In this document: positions 16,958 to 25,887 of the stretch, one piece after another | How the letters are laid out: each line of letters opens with the position of its first letter | Numbering within the stretch: position 1 is the stretch's first letter | DNA from: Deltaproteobacteria bacterium | GTDB lineage: Bacteria; Bdellovibrionota_B; Oligoflexia; Oligoflexales; Bog-1112 | Direction: 5' to 3' | DNA length: 51,811 nucleotides | Assembly (NCBI GenBank): GCA_020635195.1 | Contig: JACKAG010000015.1 | Coordinates: 1-51,811, forward strand | Program-made: the position numbers and the translations under genes | Notes under the pieces: generated by a model | Told to the model about the DNA's origin: nothing | The model's database searches: none | The model's input: only the letters and a program-made list of their open reading frames with translations

Positions 16958-18277
16958 ATGAAGATGATTTTGGTGTGGGTATTTCTTTTATGTGTTTTAC
17001 CCATCAACACTGCGCTTGGTTCGTGTCTGTCCGAAAAACTCAAGGAACTCCGGCAAGCTTACTCAGAACAACAATATATCCGCTTGAGACCTGCCAAAAA
17101 GATTAGAGATCGTCTGAATCAACGATTTGAGGAATTAATCACCGAAGGAAATTATGAAGAGATAAACAGAGTTTTGCCTGAACTCTGGGAGTTACAAAGG
17201 CTTTTTCGCTATAAATCTGAAAAATCAAGCGATCAAATGTTGCAGATGCCTGTTCCGGGAACAAGTAGAGAATTTGAATTGTCTAGAGAATCGCATGAGG
17301 CTTCGGAAGAGTTGGTGAGTTTCTTTGATGAACAGATCGAAAAATTGGCTCGAGGGATTCCGTTAAACTGGAGAAATCCGGGCAGCTTTCCACTAACACT
17401 TTTGGCATTGGCCGCGGATGATGTCTATGAGGTTCCGGATGATCTTCGACAGGTAGTCGCGGATGATTGGCGTCATAAACTTGAGGATGGTCATTATATT
17501 TATGGTGATCGTTATGATGAGGGTTATGATGGTGATGCTATGGATGTCTATCAAAGACTGAACCGTCATCATGGTGGCTCACATAGCTACAAAACCAGTC
17601 GCAGCTTAAGTCAGATGTCTTTTGAGTGTCTCGATTTCTCAAATTCAGATGGAAGTCTCCTTATCAGGTTGTATCGTAATAAGGTTAATAGAATCGGGAT
17701 AATCGCAGTAAGGGGAACTGATAATCAGGAAAATCAAAAGGCTGATCTGGCCCTTGCCATAGCATCCATGCAAAGGGGTGAGGATGTCATAGCGGAAACT
17801 TTGAACCGTGCCGTACCCGGAGACGACTGGGTTAGCGTCCTCATTAAATTAGGCGCTGTTTTTGGCGGAGCATATGCTTATCAGAATTATGGATGTCAGG
17901 ATATCCAAAATAAGTCTGAGCGTTGGGCACGTTCCGTGTCTGACTGCGCGTCCTGGAAAGAATTCTTTAAGGGCATTCCGAAAATTTACGTAACAGGGCA
18001 CTCCCTTGGAGGTTATCTGGCTCAGGTTATTGCGATTAAGCAAAATTGGGGAGGGATTGCAATTAACTCACCTTACTTGGCCATATCGTACGGAGAGGAT
18101 TTTTCCAAGTACACAGGGGAGTTTTATTACCATCGCGTGATTGATGATCAGGTGTCCCGAGTTATTGAAAGTACTCAAAAACGCCTTGGAAAGACTCATT
18201 TCCATTATTATCATTCCGGTGAAAATCACTTCGAGAAACATTCAATATCAGCATTCCTGACAATATTAGGATTGTAA
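16958..18277 (+). CDS. Exported class 3 lipase-like hydrolase
   Basis: 439 residues. The ATG at 16958 follows a GGAG site and gives a signal peptide, MKMILVWVFLLCVLPINTALG. A helical region (about 20-140) precedes an alpha/beta-hydrolase domain: LLALAADDVYEVPDD, IGIIAVRGTDN (the RGT seen before the oxyanion strand of class 3 lipases), the nucleophile elbow VTGHSLGGYLAQVIA, a plausible acid in HRVIDDQVSRV and a C-terminal HYYHSGENHFEKHS supplying histidine. Phospholipase A1 or triglyceride lipase activity outside the cell is expected from the family; the substrate is unknown. A GGGCTC-ATAG-GAGCCC hairpin follows at 18290-18305, possibly a terminator without a T-run. Confidence 0.8.
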   Translation: MKMILVWVFLLCVLPINTALGSCLSEKLKELRQAYSEQQYIRLRPAKKIRDRLNQRFEELITEGNYEEINRVLPELWELQRLFRYKSEKSSDQMLQMPVPGTSREFELSRESHEASEELVSFFDEQIEKLARGIPLNWRNPGSFPLTLLALAADDVYEVPDDLRQVVADDWRHKLEDGHYIYGDRYDEGYDGDAMDVYQRLNRHHGGSHSYKTSRSLSQMSFECLDFSNSDGSLLIRLYRNKVNRIGIIAVRGTDNQENQKADLALAIASMQRGEDVIAETLNRAVPGDDWVSVLIKLGAVFGGAYAYQNYGCQDIQNKSERWARSVSDCASWKEFFKGIPKIYVTGHSLGGYLAQVIAIKQNWGGIAINSPYLAISYGEDFSKYTGEFYYHRVIDDQVSRVIESTQKRLGKTHFHYYHSGENHFEKHSISAFLTILGL

Positions 18278-18289
18278 CATGTGTATCCC

Positions 18290-18305
18290 GGGCTCATAGG
18301 AGCCC
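18290..18305 (+). terminator. Hairpin after the lipase gene (weak terminator candidate)
   Basis: Perfect 6-bp GC-rich stem GGGCTC/GAGCCC with a 4-base loop, 12 bases after the lipase stop. No U-tract follows, so termination is uncertain. Confidence 0.4.
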
Positions 18306-18315
18306 TCCTCGCCCG

Positions 18316-18516
18316 TTGAAAAGAAAAAATTTGGCGCCATGCCAAAATGGACAAAACCCCCTCTTTTTGACTATGTCGGATGGGGAGGCCGCCATTGCAC
18401 AGCTTCTACTCCAGCATGGGGCTGATGTAAACAGAAATACTCTCCACCCAAAGGAGCGAGAAGAAAAAGGGCAGGTTAAAATCGTGCTACTTCTTCGAGA
18501 TGCCGGAGCAAAATAA
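18316..18516 (+). pseudogene. Ankyrin-repeat remnant
   Basis: A 66-residue frame with only a TTG start and no signal peptide contains part of one ankyrin unit: AIAQLLLQHGADVNRNT, then a degenerate VKIVLLLRDAGAK. Compared with the intact ankyrin proteins at 18798 and 28974 it lacks the TPLH starts and most repeats. Probably the tail of a decayed ankyrin gene. Confidence 0.5.
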
Positions 18517-18535
18517 CCCCATCCCGTTCATTCCT

Positions 18536-18580
18536 GTTCCCACTTTATAGCCACGTTACAGTGGCTCAGAGAGTGGGAAC
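18536..18580. repeat. Two-tier palindrome (cruciform-like)
   Basis: Outer arms GTTCCCACT (18536-18544) and AGTGGGAAC (18572-18580) enclose inner arms AGCCAC (18549-18554) and GTGGCT (18561-18566). It sits between an ankyrin remnant and an ankyrin gene and has no T-run. Confidence 0.55.
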
Positions 18581-18797
18581 GTCAACCTCGCACTGAGTTA
18601 AAACAGGGAAAATCGCGTTGTCCTGATGTTAATGCTTGAGTTGTCGGTCAGATAATCTTACATTCCCCCGTTAGGTTTTGTGTTTTCATCTGCATGAACT
18701 CGTATAAATGAACTCATTTTTTAACGCTCTCTCAGGAAGAAATAACTGAAAAAGCAACATCTGGTTGACTTTTTTTACTTTTTCGGAGGTCTGTAAC

Positions 18798-19298
18798 ATG
18801 CGAATCTTAAAGTTTTTTTTAATCTCAGTGCTACTCTGTGGTCCGGCTTTGGGGGCCGATGATACCCATCCAAGATTAAGTTCCCTTATTGAAGCAGTCC
18901 AATCAGGGAACTTAGGCAATGTGGAATCATTCATGAAAGACAAAGAATGGAAAGACCATATTCATCAGACAGACAAAGACTGCCGGACTCCGCTCCATCT
19001 GGCAGCAGCCAAGGGATTCGAAGATATCGTAAAATATCTCATCAAAAAAGGTAAAGCGAGTGTTAATCAGCCCGATCCATGGGGCCGCACCCCACTCCAT
19101 TCTGCTGCGAGGCGTGGGCACCTGAACGTGGTGAAATATCTTGTTGAAAAAGCTGGGGCTGATATTGAGAGCAGGGATCAGCCCGGCGACACACCATTTA
19201 ACCTGGCCCGAATTTCAGGACACTCCGAGGTTGCCAGCTGGCTTCAAAACCAGATGAAAAAAAAGAAAAAAAACTCTTCATGCTGCATTGTCCTGTGA
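18798..19298 (+). CDS. Exported ankyrin-repeat protein with C-terminal CaaX-like box
   Basis: 166 residues; a GGAGGT ribosome site precedes the ATG at 18798. Signal peptide MRILKFFLISVLLCGPALGA. Three to four ankyrin units follow: LIEAVQSGNLGNVESFM, CRTPLHLAAAKGFEDIVKYL, GRTPLHSAARRGHLNVVKYL and DTPFNLARISGHSEVASWL. The C-terminus is MKKKKKNSSCCIVL: a lysine-rich tract, a double cysteine and the last four residues CIVL, which fit a eukaryotic CaaX prenylation box with leucine at X (geranylgeranyl type). Two runs of eight A encode the lysines, so slippage would switch the tail off. Legionella AnkB is a known prenylated ankyrin effector. Host-membrane targeting here is inference; the Sec signal means export would be two-step. 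Confidence 0.85.
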   Translation: MRILKFFLISVLLCGPALGADDTHPRLSSLIEAVQSGNLGNVESFMKDKEWKDHIHQTDKDCRTPLHLAAAKGFEDIVKYLIKKGKASVNQPDPWGRTPLHSAARRGHLNVVKYLVEKAGADIESRDQPGDTPFNLARISGHSEVASWLQNQMKKKKKNSSCCIVL

Positions 19299-19449
19299 TC
19301 CCAAATAGGGCTCCCGGATATGATCGCATGACTTCTCTGTCCTGTCTTCCAGCATTCGGTGCAAACCACTCCGCGACACAACCGAGATCAGCATTTCGTA
19401 AAAACAGAAAGGAATTAAAGTAGTTACCAGGAGCTGACGTCTTTATTTT

Positions 19450-20186
19450 TTATATTGTCACAGGCGGCGGAGCATGAAAAAAATCTTCCTCAGACGCAAA
19501 GAGTTCCACAATAACTCCGTCCGGATCTTTGAGTTGTCGGGGTTGGAAATCAGGATTCCAGAAGCGCAAGCTCATGTTTTGCAGAATCATCCTGTCCAGA
19601 GGCCGTTCAGGTTCACAGCTAAATTCCAGATGCCATGGAAGAGAAGTTGACCCTCCCATGATAACCCATTAAAGCCGTCATGGTTGTGAAACTGTGCTTC
19701 CTCCGGAAGGCCCGGAAAACTCTTATAGAAGTTGATTATATCATCAAAGGGCTGAGATGTCGGACGTGCAAGGCGAAAAGAGGAGTCATTGCACCAGAGT
19801 TCCGGCATAAAGATAACTCCCCAGCTGTCCGGGAGTTTGCTGCCGAAACCACCAGATCTTTGCCAAAAAGGATTATGGGGTCTGATCTGAGGCCAGAGCT
19901 GTTGTTCTCCGACCCGGAATTTCCGGATCACATCTGATGTTTCTCCATAAAAGACCAGAAGCTGTTCAGAGTCAATCTCCGGTTTTTTATTTTCTGGAGA
20001 AAATGCAAGCCAGACTTCCGGTGCACATTTTTCTGAGTGCATGACAGTCAGAGGGCTTATGTGAGATTGATATTGAAACCCGAGAGTCTGATTCAGAAGC
20101 TGCATAATCCCATCAAGAGAGCTGCGGGAAATTTTCAGTATCGGCATCATTTTTGTAACAGATGCGTTTGTCAGAATATGTTGCAT
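19450..20186 (-). pseudogene. VOC/glyoxalase-like gene with a frameshift
   Basis: The 5' part runs from the ATG at 20186 (GGGAG upstream) through SPLTVMHSEKCAPEVWLAF and GGFGSKLPDSWGVIFMPE to a stop at 19587. The downstream part is in another frame (open from 19659 to 19450): SLPWHLEFSCEPERPLDR and a typical VOC ending LKDPDGVIVELFASEED. The two overlap between about 19587 and 19680, so a single-base indel there would restore a protein of about 245 residues. Either a true pseudogene or a sequencing error. Confidence 0.6.
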
Positions 20187-20334
20187 GATCAGGACTCCCG
20201 GAATAACCATGCCATAACATTATGAAATAACAAATATAAAAATTTGTAAAAGCAGTACACATAAAATTAATTATTCCTGATATCTGAGCAGTATGATATG
20301 TTTTCCTCTCTTAGAATTTGAAGGAAGAAATAGA

Positions 20335-20760
20335 ATGAGACCTGTTGAGATTAAAATACACCCTCATGAAAAACGTAAGATGCAAAAAATTATTAGCCAA
20401 GGAGAGTGTAAGGCTCGTACAATCAATCGGTGCCGAATTCTGCTGCTGAGCGCTGAAAAAAAGTCTCCTCAGTTTATTTCTGATGCCCTGAAATGCGATC
20501 CATCAACCATTAGAAATGTAAAACAACGCTATATTTCCGGGGGGATAGAGGCAGCTATTTATGACTCTCCAAGAAGTGGAGCTCCAACAAAATTTGATGG
20601 TAGGGTGAGAGCTAAAATTACTGCACTTGCTTGTAGCAAAGCTCCAGAAGGGCATGCAAAGTGGTCTTTGGCTCTATTGGCGGACAAAGCTGTAGAGCTT
20701 AATCTTGTTGAGAGCATTTCTCATACCCAAGTCGGCACAATTTTAAAAAAAACGAAGTAA
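20335..20760 (+). pseudogene. IS630-family transposase N-terminal remnant
   Basis: 141 residues from the ATG at 20335 (AAGGAAG upstream). HTH region: KARTINRCRILLLSAE, DALKCDPSTIRNVKQRY, DSPRSGAPTKFDGRVRAKI and a second helical unit ending SHTQVGTILKKTK. This is the DNA-binding half (OrfA) of IS630 transposases. The DDE half should follow after a frameshift at the terminal A-run but is absent from the next 300 bases. Confidence 0.75.
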
Positions 20761-21065
20761 ATGCTCATGTAATCGAAGAAAGCAGACACAAAGACTTGGG
20801 TCAGAGGAAGGCGCAGCGCCTGAATCACGAGTCAAAGCTGCCATGTCAGGCAATAAGTCCCAGATTTAACCGTAATCCGCATGCGTATTTTTAAGCAAAA
20901 TTGGCTGAAGAACCTGAAAAACCTGAAGAACAAGAAAGCGACAGCCATAATTGGTTGAAAGAGTTATTGACAGGTAGCCTGGGGGGCTGTATTGCTTGGC
21001 AGACTGTTTCATAATTTAATAGTCATTGACAGAAGTAATGGTCATTGAAGAAGGTAGTGGGTTCT
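20761..21065. other. Non-coding stretch after the IS630 remnant
   Basis: No supported gene. A 38-codon frame with a TTG start (from about 20902) encoding AEEPEKPEEQESDSHNWLK has no ribosome site and is not called. Confidence 0.4.
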
Positions 21066-21680
21066 ATGAAAAAATTTTTTATGAGAAATTGTTTATTTTA
21101 CTTCCTGACAGCATTAATTTCCTATTTTACGGCGGAAAAATTACAGGCAAGTTCGTACCCATATGAAATTCAAATTAAAAATCTGAGATTTGAAAAAGCC
21201 TTGGCCGGGGAAGAAAAGTTTCTGACAGACTTTGCGATTCACTCAAATGACTCTTATAAGACAAGAACTGCTGATCTTTCTGTTGCTGAAGAGGTTTTTT
21301 CTGTATCTGCCGGTCAGATAGAGCAGGGTTTGGTCGAAAAACTTGTTTCTTTTTCCGATAAATGCAAGGTTATCGTTGGCTTCTATTCTCTGAAAGATGA
21401 TGGGAACCCGTCGGAGATTGAGTTAGGGCATTTATTTACAGACCCCAAATTTTTCAGAAAAAAAATCGGTACAACGCTGTTTTATCGAGCGGCAGATAAA
21501 GCAAAAGAGCTTGGACGTAACCGTATGTTTTGGATCAGTGATCCTGATGCAGAAGAATTCTATTTAAAAATGGGTGCTCAAAAAGATGGTCTTGATGAAA
21601 ATCTTCTTAATCCGAAGATTCCTGTACCTCTTTTTTCTTATAATCTGAACAGAATGCCCTCATCATTTGTGAAAAAATGA
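21066..21680 (+). CDS. Exported or membrane-anchored GNAT-like acetyltransferase
   Basis: 204 residues. The N-terminus (MKKFFMRNCLFYFLTALISY then FTAEKLQAS) is a signal peptide or anchor. The rest fits a GNAT fold: a helical start, the beta-4 strand EIELGHLFTDPKFFRKKIG (motif A, with a looser acetyl-CoA loop than the usual RGxGIG), the helix TTLFYRAADKAKELG and the beta-5/alpha-4 segment MFWISDPDAEEFYLKMGA. GNAT enzymes need acetyl-CoA, which is absent from the periplasm, so export suggests action in a host cell or loss of catalysis. The ribosome site is weak (GGTAGTGGG). Confidence 0.65.
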   Translation: MKKFFMRNCLFYFLTALISYFTAEKLQASSYPYEIQIKNLRFEKALAGEEKFLTDFAIHSNDSYKTRTADLSVAEEVFSVSAGQIEQGLVEKLVSFSDKCKVIVGFYSLKDDGNPSEIELGHLFTDPKFFRKKIGTTLFYRAADKAKELGRNRMFWISDPDAEEFYLKMGAQKDGLDENLLNPKIPVPLFSYNLNRMPSSFVKK

Positions 21681-21727
21681 AAGATAGTTTGTGAAACAAG
21701 ATGAAAGATAACTGACTGAAATTCAGA

Positions 21728-22228
21728 TCAGGAAAAATGAGCATCTTCTGCTTTGCCAATATTTTCTTTCTCACGCACACTGCTGGTATGATCGATCATA
21801 TCCGGTGCAGACCAGGAGCGGTAAGGATCCGCCACTGCCATAAAGGCTGATATAGCCCCCTGGCAGTCCGTCAGGCCATCTGCGTAACTGGTAAAGGAGT
21901 TTATATGGGCTTCGATGGTTTCAGGATCCTTCTCTGATGCCCGGATCTCAGCCATCTTCACCGCTCTAGCATGATTGCTCTGAGCCCAGTAAAGCGATGC
22001 CCGGACATCGGATTCAAACTTTTGCTGCTGATTTTTTGAGAGATTTTCAGAAGTTGCGACCAGTCCCAGGGGTAATGGGGTTCCTGTTTTTTCATACCCG
22101 TAATTGGCCAGATCATATTTTATTGTAAGATTATACTCAGCCAGTCTGCCCATAGATTCATTGATAATAATACCAGCTGCATATTTTCCTTGGCTTATCA
22201 GTTGCGGGATTGCTCTGAGGTCTTTATA
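21728..22228 (-). pseudogene. C-terminal part of an MqnD-like 1,4-dihydroxy-6-naphthoate synthase
   Basis: About 165 residues that resemble the second half of MqnD/MqnA-type periplasmic-binding-fold enzymes of the futalosine menaquinone pathway: AIPQLISQGKYAAGIIINES, TGTPLPLGLVATSENLSK, SLYWAQSNHARAVKMAE and HINSFTSYADGLTDCQGA. The N-terminal half is missing; the frame runs into an IS3-type end at 22229, so the gene was cut by that insertion. No independent start with a ribosome site. Confidence 0.6.
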
Positions 22229-22392
22229 GTGGACCCCGATTTTAGGACAGTTGAATAAGTAAAGCACATGAGATATAATGCACTGAAATCATAAATGTAA
22301 ATGCCTTCAGGTTGAGGGGGGCGAACTGCGAAATTTTAATCGATTGTGGCGGTAGCGACCAAAAAGGGGAGGCAAACTGTCCTGGACATGGG
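22229..22392 (+). mobile_element. IS3-type remnant or MITE-like derivative
   Basis: The left end GTGGACCCCGATTTTAGGAC...AATAAGTAAAG is identical to the end of the IS3 element at 27930. About 150 bp on, TGTCCTGGACATGGG matches the other IS3 end seen on the minus strand near 28526. No transposase lies between. It truncates the mqnD-like gene. Confidence 0.5.
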
Positions 22393-22435
22393 ATACCTCT
22401 TACTTGGGGGGGTAACCACCTCAGTCACCTGACAC

Positions 22436-25405
22436 TCATGAATGCTCCATTACAATTCCTCTGCTCATTTCCTGACTACTGATCGTCAGCGTTTTTTCAG
22501 GTCTGTCAGCCAGTTTTTGGATGTATTTTTCAAGATCTTCTCTTCTGGATTCATCAAGAGCATTTTTCTGTTTATTTGATTTCAAAATATTTTTTGTCAG
22601 TTTTTCCTTGTCATCAGTGATAATTTTTACCCCTTTCCGAGCTCTGGAAAGGGTCACATACCAGCTTTGCATTGACGATCGTGAAGCAGAAAGAGCTATC
22701 ACCCTGTCCGCTGTTGCTCCTTGAGCTGAATAGGCCGTTTTCACAAGGGCATAATCAAGGTGCTGAGGAGATGAGGTAGATAGCTTGATTTTATTACCTT
22801 TTTTGTCTTGCACGGTAATAGTGTCTGATGCGGCTTTAATGACACTTAAAGCGTCTCTGTTTAGTCGTTCTCCTTGATTCTTTCGCCATTCCAAGGTATC
22901 GCCTTTTGCTACCTGGATATTTTCTTTGTGATAGACATTGCCCGTAAATGTTTCGAGATTTTGCTCAATAGTCTTTCCATTTGCTGCAAGCTTCAGCCTG
23001 TCTCTCTCAATTTCCACAACTTCATAGGGCAAGCCTGGCTGGAGAGATGAAGAATATCCGTAAGATACCAGAATATCTCCTTTGGCATATGAGCAGCCCT
23101 GCTTTTTTTGAACTTCTGAAAGATCTTTTGCCCGGAGAATAGGAAGTAAAACTTCGTTTCTGTCCAGGCTCCCCTCCTTCTGTAGTGCCTTACGCAAAGC
23201 CTGAGTGATTGACTGACGGTCATGGTTAAGATCGACAAGAAGAAGGGTTTCTTCACGTGCTTTGGAATCAAGTTTGAGGTAGCTATTTATAAACTGAGAT
23301 TGTCTTCCCAGCTGAGATTTTCTCTCAATGATATTACTGTCAAGTATTTTTGAAGACGCCTTCAGGCTGTCATTAGTCTGTAACGAGGCCTGCTTTACAG
23401 CCTTTTCTATAGCTGAGTGTTTATCTTGCCTGAGGTGTTCAGTCAGTTCCACTGTGCTGATTCTTTGATATAAAGCTTCAAATGGATTCCCTGCTTCAAC
23501 TGCTGTAAATTGCCGCCGGTCACCCACAAAAATAATCCGGGAGTTGGTTTCTTTTGCATAATTAACCAACTCTGACATCGACCTGGTCGACAACTTTGTA
23601 GCTTCATCAACGATCAAAAGAGCCTCCCTGATCTCCGCTCTTTTGGTCAGAAACCGCTGAACAGTTGAAGAAGGAGCTTCAATACTTTTTCCCAGTTCTC
23701 TTGCTGATCCCCCATCAGGAGCCAAGGCAAAAACACTGATTTTTTTCTTTTCTGCCAGCCGCTTAAGATCTCCCAAGGCATAGCTTTTACCAGCTCCAGC
23801 CACACCATTCCAAAGTATAAACTGGTCCTGTGACGTCACAGAAAGAGTCAGGGCATTCATCTGGCCAGGAGAATACTGGCGATTTTTTGCCATATTTTCT
23901 AATATTTTTTTCGTTCCTATGGGGGCAAAACTCGCCTGATTTTTTATCGCGCGGATGAGATCACGCTCCAGTCTGAGCTGAGAGATATTTGCAGCAAGAT
24001 CCCTCTCTGAGTTGGCAAGAACAAACTCACGGCTATTGTGAAGAGATGATTTTATATTCTCGAAGGAGGATCTGCCAAGGTTATCAACCAGTGCCTGAAG
24101 CTCAATTTCTTTGGTTCTGAAGACAGCTTTCCGCTCACTCACATGCTTTAGCGGACTTACCAAATCCAGCTTTGTACCCCATAAGGACCGATATGTTTTC
24201 TCCGGGTGAGTAAGGCTGAGTGCCTCACCTTCCTTACTCCATTTTTTTTCAAGATCATGCTGTGCAAGCTCCCTTTTTGCTTTTCGTCCACGGTAAACAC
24301 TTGTCCGTGCCAGCTCCTGAGAGACCTGTTTCATGAGATGTTTTTTCTCTTCCTCAAATGATTTTATCGGTGTTATTCCATCTCTTTTTTGTTTCTCATA
24401 AAGGATCCTCGCACCCTCTTCTAACACCTGCTTACGCCTTTTGGAGAAGGAACTCAGCTGTTCCTCTGAATAGCCTTTGATTTCGAAGCAACCATTTTTT
24501 TTGGGCTCAATTTCATACCCGGCAGCCTGGACAAGCTCAGCTAATTTGTTTTGATAAAAAACACCAAGCAACTTGGAATCGCGAAATATTTTATCATTAT
24601 TTGTGGATGACCAACGACCATTTTTACTCCTGGTCAGATTGAAAATCACACAGTGAGTGTGCAGCTGAGGATCACCTTCACGCGAGGTACCATGCATGAA
24701 TTGGGCGCCAATCATCCTGCCAGTTTTTTCGAAAATCGTTTGTTTCCCTTTGGTAAATCTTGTTCCAATATATTCTTTCTCGATACATTGCAGGGCGTAG
24801 GAAACGGCTTTTTTATGGCACTCAAGAATCTCTTTTCTTCCACCAACAAGCCCCAAAATTGACACAGATTTCGGGGCCGAAAGAGTTACATCGGTTGCCG
24901 CCCGGCGTGTTTCCGGTGCGATAACCTTTAAAAATGAAGAGATTGAGCGAGCTATGGCCTGCTTATCTTTTTCGCTGATTCCCCATTTTTTTATGCAGAT
25001 CTTAGTTATCGTTTCGACAGATTTTCTGCCTTTAACGCTGAGGCTTTTAAGCCAAGTTTTATTGTCTTTACCATCAAATGCAGACGCATACTCTTTAAGA
25101 AGAAAAGCTTTCTGGCTCGTGGAGAGAGCGGTTTTTTCCAGTGAATCTTTAAACGACGCAAAAGCTTTTTCCGCGTACTTGCGTTCTAAAGTTCTCGTTC
25201 TTTCCTTAGCTAAAGAAAATGTTCCGTCGGGTGACAATCCCTCCAGGAGATTGCCAAACTCACGCTTACTGATTGTCCCTTTTATCCCAAGATCGTTGCA
25301 AAGTTCACCAAAAGTCTCAACCTGATTCTCTTTTGGGGCATAATAATCATCCCTCGAAAAGTAGCTGAATGCCATGTTGGCGGAGACATTTGAAAGACTC
25401 AGCAT
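22436..25405 (-). CDS. traI: MOB-F relaxase/helicase (TraI/TrwC-like)
   Basis: 989 residues. Relaxase domain: N-terminus MLSLSNVSANMAFSYFSRDD with tyrosines at 21-22, TLSAPKSVSILGLVGG, and the HUH metal site LHTHCVIFNLTRSKNGRW. Then a RecD-like helicase: Walker A NGVAGAGKSYALGDL, Walker B ALLIVDEATKL, IIFVGDRRQFTAVEAGNP and the C-terminal ALVKTAYSAQGATADRVI. It nicks at oriT and unwinds the transferred strand. The ATG at 25405 is preferred over one 12 bases upstream because GAGG then sits at 7 bases and the start matches TrwC. It follows the accessory gene with an overlap of its upstream region, probably one operon. Confidence 0.92.
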   Translation of the reverse strand: MLSLSNVSANMAFSYFSRDDYYAPKENQVETFGELCNDLGIKGTISKREFGNLLEGLSPDGTFSLAKERTRTLERKYAEKAFASFKDSLEKTALSTSQKAFLLKEYASAFDGKDNKTWLKSLSVKGRKSVETITKICIKKWGISEKDKQAIARSISSFLKVIAPETRRAATDVTLSAPKSVSILGLVGGRKEILECHKKAVSYALQCIEKEYIGTRFTKGKQTIFEKTGRMIGAQFMHGTSREGDPQLHTHCVIFNLTRSKNGRWSSTNNDKIFRDSKLLGVFYQNKLAELVQAAGYEIEPKKNGCFEIKGYSEEQLSSFSKRRKQVLEEGARILYEKQKRDGITPIKSFEEEKKHLMKQVSQELARTSVYRGRKAKRELAQHDLEKKWSKEGEALSLTHPEKTYRSLWGTKLDLVSPLKHVSERKAVFRTKEIELQALVDNLGRSSFENIKSSLHNSREFVLANSERDLAANISQLRLERDLIRAIKNQASFAPIGTKKILENMAKNRQYSPGQMNALTLSVTSQDQFILWNGVAGAGKSYALGDLKRLAEKKKISVFALAPDGGSARELGKSIEAPSSTVQRFLTKRAEIREALLIVDEATKLSTRSMSELVNYAKETNSRIIFVGDRRQFTAVEAGNPFEALYQRISTVELTEHLRQDKHSAIEKAVKQASLQTNDSLKASSKILDSNIIERKSQLGRQSQFINSYLKLDSKAREETLLLVDLNHDRQSITQALRKALQKEGSLDRNEVLLPILRAKDLSEVQKKQGCSYAKGDILVSYGYSSSLQPGLPYEVVEIERDRLKLAANGKTIEQNLETFTGNVYHKENIQVAKGDTLEWRKNQGERLNRDALSVIKAASDTITVQDKKGNKIKLSTSSPQHLDYALVKTAYSAQGATADRVIALSASRSSMQSWYVTLSRARKGVKIITDDKEKLTKNILKSNKQKNALDESRREDLEKYIQKLADRPEKTLTISSQEMSRGIVMEHS

Positions 25406-25413
25406 AGGTAACC

Positions 25414-25887
25414 TCATCCGCTGGATTTGGTGGTTGTGGCAAGAAACCTGTCAGCTGATTTGCCCGGAAATTCTTCTGACAAGAAACGCTCAAAATTTTC
25501 CTCTTTGATCTCGGCAAGGAGGCTTTTGCTCGCCTCATGCTCAGTCAATTTTCCAGCTTTTTTTCTGGCTTTCAGAACCTCAAGCTCATAATGAGACAGG
25601 GTTGACGCGAGGTTAACAAGTTTTGACGTATGAAGCAGAAGTTCGGTTGATTTGCTTAATGCCGTCTTCAGCGAACGGACTTCTTCTTCTAATTGACGGA
25701 TACTTTCGGCGAGAATTTCGGCCTGTGCTTCGATTTTCAGGCTTTGGTTATGACGATCCCTCCCCAGCTCGATCCAATGCTTTACAAGTGAAAGAGAGAC
25801 GTCCGGGCCCCATGTTTTTTCGATATCGCTGGCGGAAATTGTAAGCTGAATTCTGTTCCTTTTTGAGTCTTTGTTCACACTCGCCAT
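25414..25887 (-). CDS. Mobilization accessory protein with coiled coil
   Basis: 157 residues, immediately upstream of the relaxase on the same strand. The N-terminal 45 residues (RNRIQLTISASDIEKTWGPD) suggest a ribbon-helix-helix-type strand and helix. A long coiled coil follows (about 50-125: AEILAESIRQLEEEVRSLKT, ELEVLKARKKAGKLTEHEA). The C-terminus is polar. It is probably the oriT-binding relaxosome accessory protein (the role of TraY/TraM or TrwA); this is inferred from position and shape, not from a clear family match. Confidence 0.55.
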   Translation of the reverse strand: MASVNKDSKRNRIQLTISASDIEKTWGPDVSLSLVKHWIELGRDRHNQSLKIEAQAEILAESIRQLEEEVRSLKTALSKSTELLLHTSKLVNLASTLSHYELEVLKARKKAGKLTEHEASKSLLAEIKEENFERFLSEEFPGKSADRFLATTTKSSG

